Shown: piece after piece, positions 10,801-16,023 of the stretch | How positions within the stretch are numbered: the stretch's first letter is position 1 | How the letters are laid out: every line of letters begins with the position of its first letter | DNA from: a virus | IMG/VR virus record: IMGVR_UViG_3300031885_000069 | Location: 1 to 34,142 of that record | Strand: one strand, 5' to 3' | DNA length: 34,142 nucleotides | Translations under genes and position numbers: made by a program | Notes under the pieces: model-generated | Told to the model about the DNA's origin: nothing | Databases searched by the model: none | The model's input: only the letters and a program-made list of their open reading frames with translations

Positions 10801-11219
10801 TCAGCCGCATAAAAATCTTTATCTATCGGTCGAAACACATGAGTACCCATTATTGCAAATTCGACCGTATTGATTTTTTCATTCGTGGCAACAGTGGTGC
10901 CATCGTTAACCGTAATACTAACACTTGCGACAGAAGAAGTGAACACAAGAATCAGTTCACCCACTGCTGCCCGTCCGGAATCACGGGTTAAGCCAAAATT
11001 GGAGGCTAATCTATCTAGGTCTGATCCTGTTGCCTCCGCTATTGTCTGGGCCTGGTTAATTGTATCTAGTGCATCATACAATTGAGATATCTGACCCGCA
11101 GGTGGATTGATGAGCACCTCTCTTAACACACTACCTGGTAGAGTATTAGCATTGGGCAAAACTGCTTGTATCTCTTGTATCAAATCACTCACGATGAGCT
11201 CTAGTGGACGTCCAACCAT
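4896..11219 (-). CDS. Giant gpJ-like baseplate wedge protein with beta-helix insertion
   Basis: This is a 2107-aa protein; the P2 gpJ class is usually 300-500 aa. Residues about 1-290 carry Baseplate_J features: the helical start 'LPGSVLREVLINPPAGQ', a segment 'ATGSDLDRLASNFGLTR', and the family hallmark 'GGVDGESDASLRRRI' at about 199-213. The last ~120 residues ('IEANVFIDTGF', 'GGTILITDIEAVMTNVTGVQ') match the usual gpJ C-terminal domain. The huge middle is beta-rich. Around 765-810 and 1010-1100 it contains right-handed parallel beta-helix signatures ('VIIEPGVLVVISPNTVIQF', 'NTPIVFTS', 'GDWEGIIF', 'CVIKYARIGV'), interrupted by about 220 residues. A GYGYGYG motif lies near 1145 and an 'IDDEFMQV...VTRGYNAT' unit near 1390-1420. 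The SD is GGAGAG. The gene follows the gp25-like gene, the classical gp25-gpJ order. The inserted domains are probably surface-exposed and may bind host glycans. Confidence 0.88.
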   Translation of the reverse strand: MVGRPLELIVSDLIQEIQAVLPNANTLPGSVLREVLINPPAGQISQLYDALDTINQAQTIAEATGSDLDRLASNFGLTRDSGRAAVGELILVFTSSVASVSITVNDGTTVATNEKINTVEFAIMGTHVFRPIDKDFYAAEAVRLNNSLKLAGITNAQYVATVPIQALFSGSTGNVGPYAIIRGNIPGISTVINLSPTVGGVDGESDASLRRRITLVLSGSSSGTVEGLTSIALSNPAVTDAVVIRPGDPLMTRDGSEFDAQGNLIKAGTGRSVDLYIKGDLPITNTETLSFVDHSDGTPVTTQNDLVLGYDTVSDTNIFAKQPIEEILDLTGSVSGANFKKGQPITDSEGNVILTGNYVLLSDMEQEIGDSPIMIVRDNTTGETKVATYLSPISNRYSLIEKVAPSGRGNSALGLDSIFWLTNVATVNQEGISRGSEFNGSDTLAHSNVAQLLAVNEDVILTKESIVITSQGTSQGIFTIFTKHQPVVTITQVRHSRLGFDYDFQLLDANLGKIQLIGRFIPQAGDIIQISYTWRESHLQNIEYFLQGDTVKWARDPFERPQSKGLTLLDVTTLQSSLDLQIQPLMPTYLGLQANQLTARAQYNMVVHGDKARIATDQVVTFKPNTLFGTDFWFSALIPQSATASKSRLGRVVAVRNLTKGFVYSLENMALNTNIFDPTVRVVEALGDSEFLLDGTLNTRHVDVGDKILLSRKSLMRHWTTTNDFENNILGNPAPTYDAIITDFSNDQITVKRQEDDVTSPPTILSGSISTSGILSGIVEIADDVIIEPGVLVVISPNTVIQFRDSASLNNVQTTQESTILINTIGSDDIANATNIIENAYVFERPLNSTAPFFIILNTTGTETITIYYDRDVIRKVVAQRDLASLPTSYDYYINDRPVPIDFVGTPTGNGLVAAIVTMGTFLGYRRDNGDNTTSFLSKTNLIGGRGQYGIPLTSKPRTTGTATDDFSFFQSTNPDAIFTDISYDQDRNVFLVGSLAIETNYIVEYFVEVTKRLSLRVRGTLQVSPDVTENTPIVFTSTAATAKPGDWEGIIFDPTSHTNAVGNPFGTSYLVNCVIKYARIGVQNNTSDPFLDRCIIKKCLDGSYTATSSYFPMRGFTDSNFRLLGNDFTPTGRSYVELRFDTNGYGYGYGPEVSDRTLSLSFTDLFATADGHMPPFEKAGFEELVTPDALGRSGFGSKYVVNFNYGVDYEVYVDNTPIFPGFDADFGIEYDRVRGGFLLSFYNTQRTLNFLTLRAGNPNVITVDFFAVYDNGSINNSIVNDNGNSAFDINKLSVVALRNNTIHNNQFYGITVEESYVFATNDLITGYAISPVLQDAKSVVNLSTSDLWSLPITNTEQNEIAEVDTLKQDTSATDTILVVITPTLYKVNAIIKIDDEFMQVQNVLNDRISVTRGYNATVSAAHESGTRILIQHIKVIFTVTGVPGGFCQIREVSSSGIPLANREPVTMLKIAENTFRVSFSVDRSSTFYYRFQYKQDLTDTFWVLSETRKLIVEQFGNAVNNFINPDHEVTATVGGPETTNYSDNPLYGQPEFDNFEIPDNSPASKNYVKYVTPYNPTEPRLVFLGRAPVIQEVALTAGTSTIILDFLPIITTGLPTDVIIQMASNPDRRLVAASFNSTTRALMLNNPVTGANAGIYDVLYFKPTTLGTAISPFPLTTSIIYQFDEQRVVDFTKLVWRTTGGSGEVKMRFRVANSLADLPDQLMGDFYASSPFDLSFGTDIFPRGSIIEIEVVVATNDAGFAADRTPLFPKLEDFSLFLTPARDKVLYNVLSLGYDTKSNKTLVLIEDSENEGLGIRNSTFTTVGTDDALSVILRKAVDDFLESAEFVMGEADAISAGDTQIKIQGNVIQERSAPDPNDEVLADLIFVDLDDSEEVVFIENGTQVTASRFYAVNNVTTQVVIDKVEAELATETISIVALDQPAPGAQYLVDYTFAAPLDGELITVSYTYNNAVRSVAQPVDNQKVLTSDVLVRAAVTVPIRIEANVFIDTGFNGSSIVIDITSELSTFLTSRASFGGTILITDIEAVMTNVTGVQSVKLNVLSRTPANQVIDIVLTAREYGVLASGNPLLTIALASNPTQVLTTNSV

Positions 11220-11231
11220 TATAAACTCTCC

Positions 11232-11663
11232 TTAGAATCGCACAACCAATGCTATTGTTAACGGGGTCAAATCCCTCGAGATAGCATTTACTGCAATGTT
11301 AAACTGCCTGGGTTCTTGAGGATCCTGTTCCACAATTGGCGTCTCAAAATCAACTAACGTCTCTGCATCAGTTAGAAATTGAACTGCCGACTGAGCATTT
11401 TGTTGACTAATCAATTGTTCCAATGCCTGTGTGATTGTTATCTTAGTTTGATTCACCAAATCGGTCGCTGAGACGATGCCTGTTCCAATCTGATTAACTG
11501 TAAGTGTAGAACCATACCCTGGATTAACAGGATTAGTTCCAATTGGTGTGTTTAATAATTTTATGATATCTTGAGCTAACTTATCAGAATCTGTGATAAT
11601 CGTAAGATCACCATTCTGACCTAGATCAACATCACCACTAATTGCTTTGATATCAAAAGACAT
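11232..11663 (-). CDS. gp25/gpW-like baseplate wedge protein
   Basis: This is a 143-aa protein, the usual size for the GPW/gp25 family, whose T4 member nucleates sheath polymerisation from the baseplate wedge. The visible family signature is 'GDLTIITDSDKLAQDIIKLL' followed by 'TPIGTNPVNPGYGS' (residues about 19-53), the typical region where the start of the ring meets the helical core. The C-terminus is beta-rich. The start ATG lies 2 bases after the stop of the 384-aa gene, and the giant gpJ-like gene follows 12 bases downstream. That pairing (gp25 then gp6/gpJ) is conserved in contractile tails and supports the call. Confidence 0.88.
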   Translation of the reverse strand: MSFDIKAISGDVDLGQNGDLTIITDSDKLAQDIIKLLNTPIGTNPVNPGYGSTLTVNQIGTGIVSATDLVNQTKITITQALEQLISQQNAQSAVQFLTDAETLVDFETPIVEQDPQEPRQFNIAVNAISRDLTPLTIALVVRF

Positions 11664-11665
11664 AA

Positions 11666-12820
11666 TTATGTACCTTGTTTAGGTTGTAGTATGTTTTTAC
11701 AAGCTTTAACAATGTCGTCACTTGCCGTCCAATAGTCGTTATTGATTAGGCCCCACACCTCATTACAAGAGGCATTGGGGTCAGCTGGCAAACCTGTACC
11801 GTCGTTGGATGCGTAGGTACAAATGGCCCCAAAAGCTGTATTTTCTGTCGGCATATTGGGCACTAAAGCAGTAATCTGCCTTCCGTGTGAAAAAAACTTG
11901 CAATTCTTACATTTATACTCTAGTTTAGAGGTCAAATAAAATATGGCCCGCAGTAGAGTTAAAAGCGACAAAGACTCTCCCGTATCTAATACAGTTCCAT
12001 CGATAATAAGTGCCGATTGTTTCTGGAGTTTTGTCAATTCTACACCCAGTGTTCTTCTGTCAGCAGCAAGTCTTCGATTGGTAGCCTCAAGTCCTGCCAG
12101 AGGAAGCTTGATGGTGCTTATCAGGGCACCACCCAACGGTCCAAGACTAGATTGTGGGATGCTAGAAATCAACATACTTACCTGCTCAATAATCAAATTA
12201 TATAAACTCAACTGCAACGTGAGTTTCCCAGAACTTCGATTTATCTTGGACGTCTCTATTTCCTGTAATCCCTCATTGACTTTGCGTGCTACCTCTGCTA
12301 TATTTACAGTTTCAATGTGGATTCCTTTAGCACCTGGATGAGAAACGTGTAATTCTATAGTTTCAATAGGTGAGGCACCAACTAAATTAGCGTCAAAAGG
12401 ATCAAGTGGTATGTTCCCAATCAAGCGCTGAATTCTTCTATATTGTTGCCTTCTTTGTAAACGCCCCCACCTACTTACAAACGATATCAAGTTTTCGATA
12501 TAGGCTGCAACTAGTTCCCGTGTAAATATCTTATTATCGTCCTGACTCTTGAAAAAACCATCTACCACTGTTTGCCCAGCTTGGCCCGTTGTCACTCTGG
12601 GGTCTTGGGTGTCACTTATATTATCTTGCACTTGTTGCTGGGTATGCCCAGACGAATCACCAGCCTGATTTTGGATTTGACTTACATCAATGTTGGGAGT
12701 GAGACCGACCAATCGTATAAATGCATCTGTGTAAGTTTCATTCATAAACTTATTTATTTTGAGTATTTCTATGATACTCAGTGTTAAATCGGCAAATTTC
12801 TGTCCATCAAGTGTCGCCAT
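11666..12820 (-). CDS. Unassigned baseplate-region protein with C-terminal cysteine cluster
   Basis: This is a 384-aa protein of unknown family. Most of it is helical. There is an Arg-rich segment ('RWGRLQRRQQYRRIQRLIG') near residues 117-135 and long amphipathic helices after residue 180. The last 80 residues carry five cysteines at about 304, 307, 334, 352 and 374, in the pattern C-x2-C-x26-C-x17-C-x21-C. This looks like a metal or iron-sulfur site rather than random cysteines, since the other tail proteins here are Cys-poor. Its start overlaps the previous stop as TAATG, implying translational coupling to the duplicated 413-aa protein. It lies between that gene and gp25, so a baseplate role is likely. 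No specific function can be given. Confidence 0.6.
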   Translation of the reverse strand: MATLDGQKFADLTLSIIEILKINKFMNETYTDAFIRLVGLTPNIDVSQIQNQAGDSSGHTQQQVQDNISDTQDPRVTTGQAGQTVVDGFFKSQDDNKIFTRELVAAYIENLISFVSRWGRLQRRQQYRRIQRLIGNIPLDPFDANLVGASPIETIELHVSHPGAKGIHIETVNIAEVARKVNEGLQEIETSKINRSSGKLTLQLSLYNLIIEQVSMLISSIPQSSLGPLGGALISTIKLPLAGLEATNRRLAADRRTLGVELTKLQKQSALIIDGTVLDTGESLSLLTLLRAIFYLTSKLEYKCKNCKFFSHGRQITALVPNMPTENTAFGAICTYASNDGTGLPADPNASCNEVWGLINNDYWTASDDIVKACKNILQPKQGT

Positions 12821-14061
12821 TATGGTTTACCAAAAGCCTTTCCTGCACTACCTATTTGCTTTACGTTGATATTAATCCCTGAAAACACAGTGCCGATCAC
12901 TTTGAACTGCCCTTGTAATCCGAGTGGATTTGCAGCTCCAAATACTAATTCCATCCCTGCAAATGCCCCCATTTGTCCAGCAGCGCGTGGACTATTTGGA
13001 TCTGTTGCATCTGTTAGGGCCCGGCTGCATGCATTGATGAATTGTATGTTGTTGGTCACAGTACCATCCAATCCAATTGTGTGCACAAACATCCCAGTTT
13101 GACCTATTGCAGTTACTAAATCCTGTACATCAGTTGCAAGCTGCTGAAGTCGCTGATTCAAGTAATTTACAGCTTGTGTAAGCTGACGAACACCGTTGGC
13201 TAATCCGTGCGCTTGCTGTAGTAGAGATGCACCTCCACCAACCAATGCACGCTCCGCATCCACTATTGCCTTAGCGGGGCCCTCTTTTGTTGGATCCAAG
13301 GCAGGGATAAGATCTGAAAGTCGTAGCGCAAACCATTTATTGAAAAGTCTTGTCTCGAATCCATCGAACTTCACATCTTTTGCATTGGTTACAAATTGAT
13401 CTACTAAACCTGAAAATGGCTTTGCAGACACCAAGTCTACATTTTGAAGGTTAGAAAATGTGGTATCCAAGCCCGTGAGCGAACTCTCAATCGGTATTAG
13501 AAAACTACTATTGAATACGTCCGCTGTCTTCTTTCCCTGCTTCACAATGGTTTCCACAGCACCCTTAAATACAGGAAATATCGTAGCTAGCCTTTGAACT
13601 GCTGCTACCATTTCCTTGACATTAGGAGCACTGATTAAAATCATCACTCCACCTACTACTGCGAGACCTTCTCCTTTGAACATAGGCCGATTCTTATCAG
13701 TTGTGTCTGCAAACGTTCTTGCTATCTCTCCTGCAATTGCACTAGGCGATGTAGCACTAAAAATTGGATTCAAACCTAAAGTATGCATGAACACACCCGT
13801 GTTCACTGCATTACCAATCAAATCTTCTATTTGATTTTGTAGTTCGGCAATCTGGTCACCTAGTTGACCTACTGTGTTGAGTGTATTGGCCACAGCATCT
13901 GTGAGATTTGTTACCTTATTAAGATTTTGAGTAATACTAGATGAAATTTTGTCTATTTCACAATTCAACCTGTTAGCAGCTGACCCCTCTTTGTTGGGAT
14001 CGAGTGCAGGTATCAGTTTACCCAGTGTAATACTCTGCCAATTAGCTCCTGTCACGGTCAT
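12820..14061 (-). CDS. Unassigned baseplate-region protein with internal duplication
   Basis: This is a 413-aa protein of unknown family built from two related halves of about 165 residues (roughly 6-170 and 236-400). Each half has 'LIPALDPxKEG' near its start, a heptad-like helical segment ending in 'DL', then 'TGxFxHTxGL'. Each ends with a Gly/Ala-rich stretch ('DTTDKNRPMFKGEGLAVVGG' in the first, 'DATDPNSPRAAGQMGAFAGM' in the second). The start overlaps the previous gene as ATGA and the end overlaps the next as TAATG, so the 448-413-384 trio is translationally coupled. The duplication may let the protein bridge two symmetry-related sites, but that is speculation. Confidence 0.65.
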   Translation of the reverse strand: MTVTGANWQSITLGKLIPALDPNKEGSAANRLNCEIDKISSSITQNLNKVTNLTDAVANTLNTVGQLGDQIAELQNQIEDLIGNAVNTGVFMHTLGLNPIFSATSPSAIAGEIARTFADTTDKNRPMFKGEGLAVVGGVMILISAPNVKEMVAAVQRLATIFPVFKGAVETIVKQGKKTADVFNSSFLIPIESSLTGLDTTFSNLQNVDLVSAKPFSGLVDQFVTNAKDVKFDGFETRLFNKWFALRLSDLIPALDPTKEGPAKAIVDAERALVGGGASLLQQAHGLANGVRQLTQAVNYLNQRLQQLATDVQDLVTAIGQTGMFVHTIGLDGTVTNNIQFINACSRALTDATDPNSPRAAGQMGAFAGMELVFGAANPLGLQGQFKVIGTVFSGININVKQIGSAGKAFGKP

Positions 14062-15404
14062 TTGCTAGTTCCTTTCTTGATATTCTCCGCTTCCAGATAC
14101 TTATCAGGTAGAAGGAAGGCTATTACATTAATCTTTTCCCATGCTGGAAGCACCAACTGAAGAAATCGAGTGATCTCACCCATTTCTTGTATATTAATCT
14201 CCTTATCGCAGGCCTGACTTATTTCGTCTACTGCTCCAAGTAAGTCTACTCGTTTTTGGGCAAGGACTTCAAACGGTGCAAGCTCATCACATTTTAAGGT
14301 ATATCTAATATCTTGTATGGCTAATTCCAAAGCCTTGTAGAAATTATAAAATCCCGTAAGCGGCCCAAATTCAACCTTATCCCTCAACTCTTTGGGTTCT
14401 GAACTTGTGAAATATTTAGTATTAACAAACCCTCTCTCTTTCGAAGATGCTGGAACACCTGTTGTAATTATATACATCAATAAGGTGCCTGCAGGACGCT
14501 TGCCGGATTTATTCAATGGATTGTTCTTTAGGTTATATATTGCCTGGCCTGCATTTTCAAGATAGTCTCTCATCTCGCTAATCTTACTAGCCAGATCACG
14601 CCTCTTCTGTTGGCACGGGTCAGTTTCTTCTTTTGACAAGGCTGTTTGCTTTAATTGTTCAGTTTGTACTGTTTGTTGAGTGGTAGTTGATGGTTTGATT
14701 GTTGATGTCGGCGTACTGGCATTTGCAGGGGGTGGGATTGCCAAATTCGAAGGTGGTGTTGGTACAGATGCATTTACTGCTTTTGCAGGTGGTGGAACAT
14801 TTACAGACAAAGGTGCTGTGGGTAGCTGCCCAACAGAAGGCTTAGCTAAGCCAGCTGCAGCAGGTGGAGCTGCTGCAAATGCAGATGCAACCTTACCAGC
14901 GAGCCATGTTGGCGTTTGTGTTACAGCTGACTTGGCCTCATTTACATAATTTTGTGCATTCTTTACCGCTGCTGCAGCCTCTGCCACCTTAGCATCGTTT
15001 CCTGCTCTTGTTTGTCCTGCTGTCTGACTAGCGTCTGTTTGAGCACTTTTAAGATCACCTTGTGCTGAATCCAAGGTCGCGCTGGATTGGGCACCAGGAC
15101 CTTGTGTTATCGCTGTTGCTGCCTTACTTTGTGCCGAACTTGCCGCACTAGTAGCACCAGCTGATGCACTGCTGATACTGCTTGCTGCACCAGCTTGCGT
15201 GGCACCCGACGCTCCGACACCATTGGAAAATAGCGAAGATTGTGCTGCACCCACAGCTAAGGCACCGACAACTGCGACACCAGCGACAGCTGCACCTGCA
15301 GCCTTAGCTGCATCACCACCGCCTTTTTTGCAAGCCATAGAATCATTGTTCTTGTTGTTAGCAAGTAGCGATTCACCTTTTCCTAATGAAGAAAAATCGG
15401 ACAT
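14058..15404 (-). CDS. Unassigned protein: Ala/Ser- and Pro-rich N-terminus, globular C-terminus
   Basis: This is a 448-aa protein of unknown family. A short N-terminus with 'MACKKGGG' precedes a hydrophobic Ala/Val-rich stretch (about 30-58) that could be a membrane segment. Residues about 60-165 are an Ala/Ser/Gln-rich low-complexity region. Residues about 170-250 are Pro/Ala/Thr-rich, linker-like ('PPPAKAVNASVPTPPSNLAI'). From about 260 a globular, mostly helical domain follows with several cysteines and conserved-looking 'ELRDKVEFGPLTGFYNFYKA'. It starts 1 base after the previous stop. The long flexible linker between a possible membrane-active segment and a folded domain is unusual for a baseplate protein. 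Confidence 0.6.
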   Translation of the reverse strand: MSDFSSLGKGESLLANNKNNDSMACKKGGGDAAKAAGAAVAGVAVVGALAVGAAQSSLFSNGVGASGATQAGAASSISSASAGATSAASSAQSKAATAITQGPGAQSSATLDSAQGDLKSAQTDASQTAGQTRAGNDAKVAEAAAAVKNAQNYVNEAKSAVTQTPTWLAGKVASAFAAAPPAAAGLAKPSVGQLPTAPLSVNVPPPAKAVNASVPTPPSNLAIPPPANASTPTSTIKPSTTTQQTVQTEQLKQTALSKEETDPCQQKRRDLASKISEMRDYLENAGQAIYNLKNNPLNKSGKRPAGTLLMYIITTGVPASSKERGFVNTKYFTSSEPKELRDKVEFGPLTGFYNFYKALELAIQDIRYTLKCDELAPFEVLAQKRVDLLGAVDEISQACDKEINIQEMGEITRFLQLVLPAWEKINVIAFLLPDKYLEAENIKKGTSK

Positions 15405-15405
15405 G

Positions 15406-16014
15406 TTATGGTCTCTTTACTGGTCTACTAACCTTTGTTGCTATGTGTGCATTCTGTAATTGTTGAATACCTATTTCCAAACCCTCTCTTGTATCATCTC
15501 TAATGTCTTGCATGTTTTGCATAAATGTTTGAGTGGCAACACCACCAATTGCCACCACTAGAGCATTAGTATTGTTATTAATAGCATCTAAATCTACCTT
15601 GATGCCATCCAAATCTGTTTTCATACCATCAAAATCTACCTTCATATCGTCTAAGTTTACTCTTGCCAATTGTACATTGTCAACAATAGTACTATTAGTA
15701 CCTAAAACACCAAATGTCACGGTTAGAATATCAATATCAGCCTTGATACCATCAAGATCTTCTCTCATTAGTTGAATACTATCCACAACTGGATCATTAG
15801 TCCCCACCACACCAATTGTAGTAGCGATCTGACCAATATTTGTATTTAAAGTGTCAAGTTTGGTGTCGATGGTTGTTAAAACAGCACTAATATTTCCCAG
15901 GGACACATCGATATCACTCAACGCACTATTTGTAACGTCAAGTGTAGCATTCAAGGCGGTACTTGAGTTATTAATAGCATCAACTATTGCCTGATAATTT
16001 GGATCAACTGGCAT
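15406..16014 (-). CDS. Repeat-rich coiled-coil protein of the baseplate region
   Basis: This is a 202-aa protein of unknown family. Nearly the whole sequence has heptad-like hydrophobic spacing. A longer unit is repeated ('GVVGTNDPVVDSIQL' at about residue 70 and 'GVLGTNSTIVDNVQL' at about 105), each followed by 'DLDGIKADIDI'-like heptads. Near residue 120-140 three consecutive 7-residue units ('MKVDFDG', 'MKTDLDG', 'IKVDLDA') are encoded by near-identical 21-base DNA repeats. The C-terminus is basic ('KVSRPVKRP'). The SD TAGGAG overlaps the stop of the spike gene, 9 bases upstream of the start. An elongated trimeric or hexameric stalk is the likeliest structure. It lies directly after the spike gene. 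Confidence 0.6.
   Translation of the reverse strand: MPVDPNYQAIVDAINNSSTALNATLDVTNSALSDIDVSLGNISAVLTTIDTKLDTLNTNIGQIATTIGVVGTNDPVVDSIQLMREDLDGIKADIDILTVTFGVLGTNSTIVDNVQLARVNLDDMKVDFDGMKTDLDGIKVDLDAINNNTNALVVAIGGVATQTFMQNMQDIRDDTREGLEIGIQQLQNAHIATKVSRPVKRP
15590..15652 (-). repeat. Three 21-base in-frame tandem repeats
   Basis: On the plus strand three imperfect 21-base units, each starting AAATCT, lie end to end at 15590-15610, 15611-15631 and 15632-15652, with a more degenerate fourth to 15673. Each encodes one 7-residue heptad of the 202-aa coiled-coil protein, so the repeat can change length without breaking the frame. Confidence 0.7.
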
Positions 16015-16023
16015 TTTTTACTC

